A stretch of 17,417 nucleotides of DNA from JALYIM01 sp040003205 (GCA_040003205.1 JBDUDA010000034.1:1-17417), one strand, 5' to 3'. Positions 1-7,598 are shown, counted from the first letter of the stretch. Numbers and translations: made by a program. Notes: generated by a model from the sequence alone, not told the origin.

Positions 1-2
1 CG

Positions 3-1871
3 GGATCCGCGACTTTGCAAACCGGGGCAACGCAACAGTTCACCGCTACCGATAGCGCTGGGCTGGCAATAACCTGGTCCGCAACCGGAGGCACAATCAG
101 CAGCACTGGATTGTTCACGGCTGGAACGACATCCGGTACCTTCACGGTGACCGCCACCGACTCCAAGAACAATGTCGGTAAAGCGACAGTGACTGTGCAG
201 AGTTCGGTTGTCACTGTCAGTCCAACTTCAGCAATTCTCCAAGCAGGTGGAACGCAACAGTTCACGGCCACGGACAGCGCTGGACTATCTGTGACCTGGT
301 CAGCCACCGGCGGAACGATTACGAGTTCCGGCTTATACACGGCGGGCACGGCGACTGGCTCGTTTAGTGTGACGGCTACCGATTCCAACAACAGCAGCGG
401 AAAAGCCACTGTCACCATTCAGAGTTCTGGAGGGAGTTCGCTTAACTACACGACCTGGAAGAATGACAATCTGGGAACGGGACAGCAATTGAATGAAACT
501 TACCTGTCTCCGGCTACGGTTAACCCGACCGACTTTGGGGTGCTGTTTAGCAATACTGTGGACGGGCCTGTGTTCGCGCAACCGCTTTATATGGCGAACC
601 TATCCGTCGGCGGCGCCAATCACAATGTTGTTTTCGTGGAGACTGAAAAGGACTCGGTCTACGCCTTCGACGCCGACAAGGCCGGCTCTCCGCTGTGGAA
701 GGTCAGCTTGATACCCGCGGGTGGAAGCGCGGTCCCGCAGTCGCTGGTGGGAAGCACTATTTATCCGACCATTGGAATCACGGGCACTCCAGTAATCGAC
801 CCCGCGACGGGCACACTCTACGTGGTTGCCGAAACCCTGGAAAGCGGCAGCGTCGTGTTTAGATTGCACGCATTAGACATCATTACAGGGCAGGAGCAGG
901 GTGGCAGTCCTAAAGTTATCACCACGCCAGGATGGCAGCCTACGGAACAACTGCAGCGTCCTGGCCTCTTGCTGGCTAACGGAAACGTCTATATTGGGTT
1001 CGGTTCACAAGGAGACAATCCTCCGTATCAGGGTTGGCTCTTTTCCTATAGCGCGACGTCGCTAGCGCAGGTTGCGGTATGGAATGTCACACCCACCGGA
1101 ACGGAAGGTTCTATATGGGCCTCGGGAGCGGCTCCCAACGCCGATCCTTCCGGTAACGTTTATGTCATAACCAGCAACGGAACCTTTGACGGCAGCGCAA
1201 ATTTCTCCGACAGCTTCGTGAAGCTCAGCCCGAATTTAACCATTCTGGATTACTTCACTCCCTTTAACCAGGCGAAGCTATCTTCTAGTGATCTGGATCT
1301 GGGATCTGGCGGCGCCTTACTTGTTCCGGACCAGCCCGGTGCTTTCCCTCACGAAATTGTCGGTTGCGGCAAAGCTTCCGCGATTTATGTGTTGAACCGC
1401 GACAATATGGGGAAATTCCAGACTGGCTCGAACAGTCAGATCATTCAGGAAATCGATAACCAGGTGGGAGGGACGACCGGCAAACAGGCTCCAGATGCAT
1501 GCTTCATGACGCCGGCGTACTGGCAGCAGACCCTTTACTTCCTGGGCAATAATGACGTCCTGAAAGCGTTCAGCCTGAATCCATCCACTGGAAAGCTGTC
1601 TACGACGCCGACCCAAAAAGGAAGCTATGTATTCAGCTTCCCGGGCGGACAACCAGTAGTTTCATCGAATGGCGCCAGCAACGGCGTTGTTTGGGTGATG
1701 GAATATTTGCCCAGTGTTGCACTGCACGCGTACGACGCTAAGAACCTGGCCAATGAGTTGTATAGAAGTCCTTCCATCGGATCGGGAGCGAAGTTCGTGG
1801 CGCCTACCGTAATCAACAGCAAGGTCTATGTCGGGACGGCAGGGAAGTTGGTAGTGTTCGGACCGATTTAA
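3..1871 (+). CDS. Secreted protein with Ig-like repeats and a PQQ-type beta-propeller (5' partial)
   Basis: The frame is open to the left edge. Codons before the first TTG (at 15) continue the repeat pattern, so the true start lies upstream. Two bacterial Ig-like repeats are visible, about 74 residues (222 bp) apart; each has TQQFTATDSAGL, TWSATGGTI and the G(K)ATVT(V/I)Q ending. After a Ser/Gly linker comes a region of about 470 residues with propeller-like blade motifs such as VYAFDADKAGSPLWKV, GTPVIDPATGTLYVV and KVYVGTAGKLVVFGP, resembling PQQ-binding-like (WD40-like) propellers. Proteins of this type are common in Acidobacteriota and are usually exported. The signal peptide would be outside the window. 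No catalytic residues are recognised, so a surface or adhesion role is only a guess. The fold assignment is fairly firm; the function is unknown. Confidence 0.85.
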   Translation, partial: GSATLQTGATQQFTATDSAGLAITWSATGGTISSTGLFTAGTTSGTFTVTATDSKNNVGKATVTVQSSVVTVSPTSAILQAGGTQQFTATDSAGLSVTWSATGGTITSSGLYTAGTATGSFSVTATDSNNSSGKATVTIQSSGGSSLNYTTWKNDNLGTGQQLNETYLSPATVNPTDFGVLFSNTVDGPVFAQPLYMANLSVGGANHNVVFVETEKDSVYAFDADKAGSPLWKVSLIPAGGSAVPQSLVGSTIYPTIGITGTPVIDPATGTLYVVAETLESGSVVFRLHALDIITGQEQGGSPKVITTPGWQPTEQLQRPGLLLANGNVYIGFGSQGDNPPYQGWLFSYSATSLAQVAVWNVTPTGTEGSIWASGAAPNADPSGNVYVITSNGTFDGSANFSDSFVKLSPNLTILDYFTPFNQAKLSSSDLDLGSGGALLVPDQPGAFPHEIVGCGKASAIYVLNRDNMGKFQTGSNSQIIQEIDNQVGGTTGKQAPDACFMTPAYWQQTLYFLGNNDVLKAFSLNPSTGKLSTTPTQKGSYVFSFPGGQPVVSSNGASNGVVWVMEYLPSVALHAYDAKNLANELYRSPSIGSGAKFVAPTVINSKVYVGTAGKLVVFGPI

Positions 1872-1887
1872 AGGCTTGGTCGGCTTT

Positions 1888-2030
1888 AGTTGGATGGAGC
1901 AGGCCTGCGGTAAGAAGGCAGTTGGTAGAGTGGGCCTGCGTCAAGAGCACAGTTGGGTAGAGCGCCTGCGGTAAGAGTACAGTTGGATGGACAGGTCGAC
2001 GGTATCAAGACAGTTGGGTAGAGCAGGCCT
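1888..2030 (+). repeat. Tandem repeat, about 31 bp x 5 imperfect copies
   Basis: The unit starts with AGTTGG at 1888, 1920, 1951, 1981 and 2012, giving periods of 32, 31, 30 and 31 bp. A typical unit reads AGTTGGGTAGAGC, then a GCCTGCGG segment, then TAAGAG. The period is not a multiple of three, and stop codons interrupt the frames, so it is not a protein repeat. There are no unique spacers, so it is not a CRISPR array. Confidence 0.85.
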
Positions 2031-2034
2031 TCAG

Positions 2035-2072
2035 CTTTAGCCTCTGAGGTGAACGGACCTCAGGGGCTAAAG
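2035..2072. repeat. Strong hairpin: 16-bp arms, 6-nt loop
   Basis: The arm CTTTAGCCTCTGAGGT (2035-2050) pairs with ACCTCAGGGGCTAAAG (2057-2072) across the loop GAACGG. There is one G-T type mismatch. It could act as a bidirectional terminator between convergent genes or be one copy of a dispersed palindromic repeat. No T-tract follows on either side. Confidence 0.8.
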
Positions 2073-2091
2073 CCCTCACATAAGGCGGTGG

Positions 2092-2126
2092 TTTTGGCGC
2101 AGCGCTGAAGCGCTGCTCTACCAAAA
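2092..2126. repeat. Second hairpin, stem interrupted by a small internal loop
   Basis: The inner stem GCAGCGC/GCGCTGC closes a TGAA loop at 2099-2116. An outer stem TTTTGG (2092-2097)/CCAAAA (2121-2126) pairs beyond a short asymmetric bulge. It sits 19 bp from the preceding hairpin, so the pair may form one compound repeat unit. Confidence 0.7.
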
Positions 2127-2140
2127 ACGGACCAAAAGGG

Positions 2141-2190
2141 CTTAACCCCCAATCCTTCTTAAACCCCAATACGCTTAACCCCCAAGACTT
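2141..2190. repeat. Short tandem repeat, 16-17 bp x 3
   Basis: CTTAACCCCCAA occurs at 2141 and 2174, with the variant CTTAAACCCCAA at 2158. The units are 17, 16 and 17 bp. A partial fourth copy (CTTTAAGACC) follows. No coding or known regulatory role is recognised. Confidence 0.65.
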
Positions 2191-2274
2191 CTTTAAGACC
2201 GAGGCTTCTTCATCCCAGGGTTGCTCTACCTCCACGGGGTAACCACCGCCCCGCTCCAATTTGGCAGGTGTCGT

Positions 2275-3477
2275 TTAGGCGCTGGTTTCCAGCAGTGGAT
2301 CGGCTTCTGGAGATCCGAGGTCCGATAGCTCCAGCTGAAGATTGCCCGCATTGGTGGCGTAGGCGAGGCCGGTGTCGAGATCAATGACTCCTTCACGGAC
2401 CAGTCTTTCGATGTCTCCGTCGAAGTGTTGCATGCCATCCTGCCCGCCGACGCGCATCGCGTCCAATAAAGTTTTGCCGTCGCCCTCCCCTTTTTCTACG
2501 TACTCGCGAGTTCGCAGGGTGGACTTCAAAACTTCAATTACCGCAACTCGTCCTGTGCCATCTTTTCGCGGCAGCAGGCGCTGAGAGATGATGTAGCGGA
2601 AACTCTTTGCCAGGCGATTGCGAATCGCATGTTGTTCCGCCATCGGAAAGACCCCTACTATCCTCTCAACCGTTTTAGAAGCGTCAATGGTGTGCAGCGT
2701 GGATAGCACCAGGTGGCCCGTTTCCGCCGCCTCCATCGCGATTTCGATGGTTTCTTTGTCCCGCATTTCGCCGACGAGAATTACCTTTGGAGCCTGGCGC
2801 AGGGCCGCTCTCAGCGCGAGCGCGAAGCTGGGTGTATCGCTGTGCAATTCCCGCTGATGAACGATGCAGTTTTTGTGGGGATGCAGAAATTCGATTGGAT
2901 CTTCGATGGTGAGCACGTGGTAGGACTGCTCTTTGTTGATCTTGTCAATTACCGCCGCCAGCGTAGATGATTTTCCTGAGCCGGTCGGACCCGTGACCAG
3001 CACGATTCCGTTGCGCAAGCCAACAATTTTGCTCAGTTCCGCAGGCAGGTTCAGAGCTTCGAAGTCCGGGACTTTTCCCGGAATGACGCGCATGACGATG
3101 GCGCAGGTTCCGCGCTGCATGAAAATGTTGACCCGAAAGCGATTCGCTCCCGGCAAGCTGTAGGACACATCACAGGAACCCAGTTCCTTCAGATTATCAA
3201 TCGCGTGCTGATTGTCGCCAATGAGATCGGAGGCGATACGACGAATGTCCTCACTGCCCAGAGCACGAGTAGCTCCGGCGGGCGAGAGTTTTCCGCTGAT
3301 TTCCACCAGTGGCGGCTTGCCCGGAGAAAAGAACAAGTCGCTGATCTTCGACGACGTCTTCAACATCGCCGTGAGCAATTCAGGAGTCGATATAGGAGGG
3401 CCGGCAGGTGCTGGTGCAGCCGCGGCTCGCGGCGCCGGTTGTGCTGCATTCGCTACCGCGGTTGCAGGAGAAGACAT
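2275..3477 (-). CDS. PilT-like type IV pilus retraction/twitching ATPase
   Basis: A 400-residue secretion-type AAA+ ATPase expected to form a cytoplasmic hexamer at the base of a type IV pilus and power pilus retraction or a related motor step. An Ala/Pro-rich tail (about 1-30) precedes the N-terminal domain. Walker A is GPTGSGKS (163-170), the Asp box is LTIEDPIEF (189-197), Walker B is VILVGEMRD (232-240) and the His box is STLHT (259-263), followed by ISQRLLPRKDG. The order and GEMRD are typical of PilT/PilU. The usual PilT AIRNLIRE segment is not apparent; TLRTREYVEKGEG stands near its place, so it may be a PilU-like or divergent paralogue. The frame is open up to an ATG at 3594. I prefer the ATG at 3477 because the extra 39 residues look non-native, but neither start has a clear Shine-Dalgarno sequence. 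No other pilus gene is nearby. Confidence 0.88.
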   Translation of the reverse strand: MSSPATAVANAAQPAPRAAAAPAPAGPPISTPELLTAMLKTSSKISDLFFSPGKPPLVEISGKLSPAGATRALGSEDIRRIASDLIGDNQHAIDNLKELGSCDVSYSLPGANRFRVNIFMQRGTCAIVMRVIPGKVPDFEALNLPAELSKIVGLRNGIVLVTGPTGSGKSSTLAAVIDKINKEQSYHVLTIEDPIEFLHPHKNCIVHQRELHSDTPSFALALRAALRQAPKVILVGEMRDKETIEIAMEAAETGHLVLSTLHTIDASKTVERIVGVFPMAEQHAIRNRLAKSFRYIISQRLLPRKDGTGRVAVIEVLKSTLRTREYVEKGEGDGKTLLDAMRVGGQDGMQHFDGDIERLVREGVIDLDTGLAYATNAGNLQLELSDLGSPEADPLLETSA

Positions 3478-3681
3478 AAGAATAATGATCTTTCGGATCG
3501 GAATTAAGCCGTGCCCTGTGAGAAATCTCAACGGGATATAGGCGTACGCTGAGAGTACACGGCACTTCCCGGGCGAGAAAGTTACGGAAGGCATCGCCTC
3601 GCGTTAAAGTTCTGTAATTTTTGCGTGCATCGCGAGACACGCCGCGTGCGTCAGGTTCATAATTTTGCGAGAGGTGTGGTC
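3478..3681. other. Divergent intergenic region between the pilT-like gene and xfp
   Basis: About 200 bp that must carry promoters for both divergent genes. No good -35/-10 pair is seen on either strand. TGTGAGAAATCTCAAC at 3517-3532 is a weak partial match to a CRP-type site (right half TCAAC instead of TCACA). If the longer start of the pilT-like gene were real, this region would shrink to about 90 bp. Confidence 0.4.
3671..3674 (+). promoter_or_regulatory. Ribosome binding site deciding the xfp start
   Basis: GAGG (within GAGAGGTG) lies 7 nt before the ATG at 3682. The upstream in-frame ATG at 3625 has no such site, so translation most likely begins at 3682. Confidence 0.6.
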
Positions 3682-6069
3682 ATGGCGAGTGTGAATGAGG
3701 TATCTGAGGTCGCGAACGCCCCGTTGTCTTCCGCGGAGCTTGGAAAGATTGATGCTTACTGGCGGGCGGCCAACTATCTGTCGGTGGGACAGATCTATTT
3801 GTATGCCAATCCCCTATTGCGCGAACCGTTGCAGCTCGAACACATCAAGCCGCGACTGCTAGGCCACTGGGGAACGACACCTGGATTAAATTTTATTTAT
3901 GTCCACTTTAATCGTGTGATCAAGAAGTACGACCTGAATGTGGTCTATGTCGCCGGACCTGGTCATGGCGGGCCTGGCATGGTCGCCAATACGTATCTCG
4001 AGGGAACTTACAGCGAATTTTATTCCCACATCGCGCAGAGTGAGGAGGGCCTGTGTGATCTGTTCAAGCAGTTTTCATTTCCGGGAGGAATCCCCAGCCA
4101 CGTTGCGCCTGAAACCCCGGGCTCAATCCACGAGGGTGGCGAGCTGGGATATTCGCTGAGCCACGCTTGTGGAGCCGTGTTTGATAATCCCGATTTGCTG
4201 GTGTGCTGCGTAGTCGGAGATGGCGAGGCCGAAACCGGACCGCTGGCCACGAGCTGGCATATCAATAAATTTTTGAATGCGGCCCGCGATGGCGCGGTGC
4301 TTCCGATCCTGCATCTGAACGGATACAAGATCGCGAATCCTACGATTTTGGGACGCATGTCCGACGACGAACTTGAGAAGCTGTTCACCGGCTACGGATG
4401 GAAGCCGTATTTTCTTGAAGGCCACGAGCCCGAGGCCATGCATCAGCTCATGGCCGCATCGCTCGATCTGATCATTGAAGAGATCCGCTCGATTCAGAAG
4501 GACGCCGGCTCCAACAAAACTTCGCAGGCGCCTGTCTGGCCGATGATTGTATTGCGAACCCCCAAGGGATGGACCGGACCGAAGGTGGTTGATGGCAAGC
4601 AAGTCGAAGGGACATGGCGCGCACATCAGGTTCCCGTGACCGACATGCAAAAACCTGGTCACGTTAAAATTCTGGAAGACTGGATGCGCAGCTACCGTCC
4701 AGAGGAGCTGTTCGATAAGAGCGGAAAGTTGATAGCGGAGTTAGCGGAGCTTGCACCCAAGGGCGCCCGTAGAATGGGCGCCAATCCGCATGCAAATGGA
4801 GGGCTGTTGTTGAAAGACCTTCATATGCCCGACTTCCGTAAGTATGCCGTGAAAGTCTCCAAGCCCGGAACGGAAGCAGCGGAGTCCACGCGTGTGCTGG
4901 GAGGATTTCTTCGCGACGTGATGAAGAAAAATTCTGGCGCGAAGAATTTTCGCGTCTTCGGTCCGGACGAAACTGCCTCCAACCGGCTGGAAGCGCTTTA
5001 CGAAGTCACTGATAAAGAATGGATGGAAACACTGCTGCCCGGCGACGAACATCTCTCCCGCGATGGCCGTGTGGTTGAGATGTTAAGCGAGCATATGTGC
5101 CAGGGATGGCTGGAAGGTTATTTGCTCACTGGCCGACATGGCTTCTTTTCCTGCTACGAAGCGTTCATTCATATTATCGATTCCATGTTTAATCAACATG
5201 CGAAGTGGCTAAAAGTCACGCGCCATATCAAGTGGAGACGCCCGATCGCGTCTTTAAATTATCTGCTCACCTCCCATGTGTGGCGGCAGGACCACAACGG
5301 ATTCACACATCAGGATCCAGGCTTTATCGATCATGTCGTGAACAAGAAGGCGGACGTGGTACGAGTCTACCTGCCGCCGGACGCGAACTGCCTTCTCTCC
5401 GTGGCCGATCACTGCCTGCGCAGCCGGCATTATGTGAACGTTATCGTCGCCGGAAAGCAGCCTCAGTTGCAGTTTCTGGACATGGAATCTGCGATCGAGC
5501 ATTGCACTACGGGAGTCGGCATTTGGGACTGGGCGAGTAACGGCGGCGACAGTGAACCCGACGTGGTGATGGCTTGCGCTGGCGACGTGCCCACCCTGGA
5601 GACGCTTGCGGCCGTGGATTTGCTCCGGCAACATTTCCCAGACCTCAAAATCCGCGTCATCAATGTTGTGGACCTCATGACCATTCAACCTGCCAGCGAG
5701 CATCCGCACGGACTCTCCGACAGCGATTTCGATTCTCTGTTCACAAGGGATAAGCCAATCATTTTCGCTTACCACGGGTATCCCTGGCTGATTCACCGCC
5801 TCACTTATCGGCGGCACAATCACGACAACATGCACGTCCGCGGATACAAAGAAGAAGGAACGACGACGACACCATTCGACATGACTGTGCTGAATGATCT
5901 TGATCGCTTCCACCTGGCAGGCGATGTTGTGGACCGCGTGCTGAAACTACAGGGCGTGGGCGGACATTTCAAACAGCTCCTGCGCAACAAACTCCTCGAA
6001 CACAAGCAGTACATCCGCGAGCGAGGCGAAGACATGCCGGAGATCGAGAACTGGAAATGGAAATATTAG
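3682..6069 (+). CDS. xfp: Phosphoketolase (xylulose 5-phosphate / fructose 6-phosphate)
   Basis: A thiamine-diphosphate enzyme that cleaves xylulose 5-phosphate with phosphate to acetyl phosphate and glyceraldehyde 3-phosphate; many members also accept fructose 6-phosphate. The product is 795 residues, normal for the family (about 790-825). Family landmarks are GHWG with His62, AGPGHGGPGM with His95, SHVAPETPGSIHEGGELG with His140, the ThDP/Mg motif GDGEAETGPLATSW (179-192), HLNGYKIANPT (211-221) and WRQDHNGFTHQDPG with His538. These His residues match the positions known as catalytic in bifidobacterial Xfp. The acetate kinase gene follows at once, so acetyl phosphate is probably turned into acetate and ATP. 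Substrate preference cannot be read from the sequence. Confidence 0.97.
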   Translation: MASVNEVSEVANAPLSSAELGKIDAYWRAANYLSVGQIYLYANPLLREPLQLEHIKPRLLGHWGTTPGLNFIYVHFNRVIKKYDLNVVYVAGPGHGGPGMVANTYLEGTYSEFYSHIAQSEEGLCDLFKQFSFPGGIPSHVAPETPGSIHEGGELGYSLSHACGAVFDNPDLLVCCVVGDGEAETGPLATSWHINKFLNAARDGAVLPILHLNGYKIANPTILGRMSDDELEKLFTGYGWKPYFLEGHEPEAMHQLMAASLDLIIEEIRSIQKDAGSNKTSQAPVWPMIVLRTPKGWTGPKVVDGKQVEGTWRAHQVPVTDMQKPGHVKILEDWMRSYRPEELFDKSGKLIAELAELAPKGARRMGANPHANGGLLLKDLHMPDFRKYAVKVSKPGTEAAESTRVLGGFLRDVMKKNSGAKNFRVFGPDETASNRLEALYEVTDKEWMETLLPGDEHLSRDGRVVEMLSEHMCQGWLEGYLLTGRHGFFSCYEAFIHIIDSMFNQHAKWLKVTRHIKWRRPIASLNYLLTSHVWRQDHNGFTHQDPGFIDHVVNKKADVVRVYLPPDANCLLSVADHCLRSRHYVNVIVAGKQPQLQFLDMESAIEHCTTGVGIWDWASNGGDSEPDVVMACAGDVPTLETLAAVDLLRQHFPDLKIRVINVVDLMTIQPASEHPHGLSDSDFDSLFTRDKPIIFAYHGYPWLIHRLTYRRHNHDNMHVRGYKEEGTTTTPFDMTVLNDLDRFHLAGDVVDRVLKLQGVGGHFKQLLRNKLLEHKQYIRERGEDMPEIENWKWKY

Positions 6070-6072
6070 GTG

Positions 6073-7287
6073 ATGAGAGTTCTGGTCATGAACTCCGGCT
6101 CAAGCAGCCAGAAGACCGCGTTATTTGAAGTCAGCGACGCGGCAGATACCGATCCGATTGCTCCCCTGTGGCAGGGTAAAATTCAGTGGGATGGAAAGAA
6201 AGAAAGCCTCACCATCAAGAACTGGCAGGGAGCGAAGATTGAGAAAGAATCTTCGGCTGGCGATCAGCAGGCTTCGATCGAAGCCATGTTGCGCGAGCTG
6301 TGGGATGGGAAGACTGCGGTTCTTCAAAGTCCGAGTGAAATTTCTGTAACCGGACATAGGATCGTGCATGGCGGTCCCAAGCTTACCTTGCCGGCAATCA
6401 TCACTCCTGAAGTGAAGCAAACAATTGATGAGGTCGCAACTATCGCTCCGCTGCATAACCGTGCGGGACTGCGGGGCGTGCAGGTTGCTGAGAAGCTGCT
6501 GGGAGAGATTCCTCAAGTAGCTGTATTCGACACTGGCTTTCATCGCACTTTGCCGTTAGCCGAAATTGTCTATGCCGGTCCTTATGAATGGTACGAGCAA
6601 GGCATTCGACGTTATGGGTTTCATGGGATCAATCATGAATACTGCGCGCATCGAGTGGCTCGGCTGATGTGCAAAGACATCTCATCCCTTAAAATCATCA
6701 GCTGTCATTTAGGAAGCGGATGCTCGCTGGCGGCGGTTGAGCACGGGCAGAGTGTGGCCACGACCATGGGATTCACGCCCATGGAAGGCTTGATGATGGG
6801 GACCAGGTCGGGCTCGATCGATCCTGGGATTTTGACGCACTTGATGCGCACGGGAAATGTGCAATCGGAGCAACTCGACCAGACTTTAAATCACCGTTCG
6901 GGATTGCTTGGGATCTCTGGAGTTTCCAGCGATATGCGGGATGTGCTCGAGGCCATCAAGTCTGGCAACGAGCGGGCGAAGCTGGCTTTCGATATCTTCG
7001 TGCACCGCTTGCAGGCGGGCATCGGGGCAATGGCGGCTTCTTTAAACGGTCTCGACGCGCTGGTGTTCACCGCCGGAATCGGGGAGAATTCACCCGAAGT
7101 TCGTTTGACTGCATGCGAAAAGCTGGGCTTCCTGGGAGTTCGGTTGGATGAGAAGAAGAATTCCACAGCGAACGCCGATATTTGCATTTCGGGGGAGGAT
7201 TCTGCAATCCCAGTCTATGTTATCGGTGCGCAAGAGGAGTGGAGCATTGCGCGGGAGTGCGCGCGAATAGGGCTTCCCAATTCCTGA
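6073..7287 (+). CDS. ackA: Acetate kinase
   Basis: Transfers phosphate between acetyl phosphate and ADP, giving acetate and ATP in the cytoplasm. The 404-residue length is typical. By comparison with the Methanosarcina enzyme, the expected active-site residues are present: Asn7 (MRVLVMNSGSSS), Arg96 (GHRIVHGG), His128 (PLHNR), Asp153 (VFDTGFH), His184 (YGFHGINHEY), His212 (CHLGSG), Arg245 (MGTRSGSIDPG) and Glu388 (QEEWSIARE). The ATP-binding FTAGIGENSPEVR is at 332-344. The gene begins 3 nt after the xfp stop. A GTG directly before the ATG is an alternative start adding one residue. The phosphoketolase-acetate kinase pairing is a well-known operon that closes the phosphoketolase route. No phosphotransacetylase is present. 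Confidence 0.97.
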   Translation: MRVLVMNSGSSSQKTALFEVSDAADTDPIAPLWQGKIQWDGKKESLTIKNWQGAKIEKESSAGDQQASIEAMLRELWDGKTAVLQSPSEISVTGHRIVHGGPKLTLPAIITPEVKQTIDEVATIAPLHNRAGLRGVQVAEKLLGEIPQVAVFDTGFHRTLPLAEIVYAGPYEWYEQGIRRYGFHGINHEYCAHRVARLMCKDISSLKIISCHLGSGCSLAAVEHGQSVATTMGFTPMEGLMMGTRSGSIDPGILTHLMRTGNVQSEQLDQTLNHRSGLLGISGVSSDMRDVLEAIKSGNERAKLAFDIFVHRLQAGIGAMAASLNGLDALVFTAGIGENSPEVRLTACEKLGFLGVRLDEKKNSTANADICISGEDSAIPVYVIGAQEEWSIARECARIGLPNS

Positions 7288-7301
7288 AAAGTAGACGATG
7301 G

Positions 7302-7381
7302 AAGAGGGATCCCTCGCTGCGCCGGGGATGACAGGCCATTGGTTAGCTCTGTAATTTCGAGCGCAGCGAGAAATCCCTCTT
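7302..7381. repeat. Inverted repeat: 21-bp arms, 38-bp spacer
   Basis: The left arm 7302-7322 (AAGAGGG...GCTGCGC) and right arm 7361-7381 (GCGCAGCG...CCCTCTT) are complementary at 19 of 21 positions. The stem begins 15 bp after the ackA stop. It may be a dispersed palindromic repeat or may help end ackA transcription; no T-run follows. Confidence 0.75.
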
Positions 7382-7452
7382 CCCGTTCCAGCCTCGCGGC
7401 TGCAAGGCATGTCGGGGTTGCCACATGAATCAATGCGTATTGTCACCCCAGC

Positions 7453-7470
7453 TTGTGATTGCAATCACAA
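7453..7470. promoter_or_regulatory. Candidate CRP/FNR-family operator (perfect palindrome)
   Basis: TTGTGATTGCAATCACAA is an exact 18-bp palindrome with no loop. Its core, 7454-7469, matches the Escherichia coli CRP consensus TGTGA-N6-TCACA at every fixed base. The absence of a loop argues for a dimeric protein site rather than an RNA hairpin. The centre is 142 bp before the cytochrome c start codon. Which regulator binds it here is unknown. Confidence 0.55.
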
Positions 7471-7541
7471 ACAATCCGTTCAAATCCCTTCAGAATAGAG
7501 GTGGCCGTCATGAAAAATGACTCGGCGGCGAAGCAAATGAA

Positions 7542-7568
7542 TTGCACCCACGATCTGCGGCGTATACT
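7542..7568 (+). promoter_or_regulatory. Candidate sigma70-type promoter for the cytochrome operon
   Basis: TTGCAC at 7542-7547 and TATACT at 7563-7568 are separated by 15 bp, shorter than the ideal 17. A start near 7575 would leave a leader of about 30 nt with a good ribosome binding site. The -10 box is good; the pair is only a suggestion. Confidence 0.35.
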
Positions 7569-7591
7569 CTGGGCGACACTTCACGGAAAAT

Positions 7592-7598
7592 AAAGGAG
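7592..7598 (+). promoter_or_regulatory. Strong ribosome binding site for the cytochrome c gene
   Basis: AAAGGAG lies 5 nt before the ATG at 7604. It is the clearest Shine-Dalgarno sequence in the window and fixes the start of the operon's first gene. Confidence 0.75.

Larger units (their letters stand above)
1872..2274. other. Non-coding, repeat-rich block between convergent genes
   Basis: No convincing gene is present. The block contains a five-copy tandem repeat of about 31 bp, two strong hairpins and a tandem repeat of 16-17 bp, each listed separately. The Ig/propeller gene and the pilT-like gene both end into it, so the hairpins could stop transcription from both sides, but no T-run follows either stem. 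Confidence 0.7.

Noticed and set aside
15..17. TTG at 15 as the start of the Ig/propeller gene
   Set aside because: The preceding in-frame codons match the equivalent part of the second Ig repeat, so the gene begins upstream of the window.
1888..2030. Possible CRISPR array
   Set aside because: The repeats are contiguous and imperfect with no unique spacers, and no cas gene is present.
2005..2259. 84-codon minus-strand reading frame in the repeat block
   Set aside because: It runs through the hairpins and tandem repeats, lacks a ribosome binding site and has low-complexity content dictated by the repeats.
3517..3532. TGTGAGAAATCTCAAC as a second CRP-type site upstream of xfp
   Set aside because: The right half departs from TCACA at two or more positions and symmetry is incomplete; mentioned only in the intergenic entry.
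5254..5913. 219-codon minus-strand reading frame inside xfp
   Set aside because: It lies wholly opposite a certain gene and shows no recognisable domain; long antisense frames are common at this base composition.
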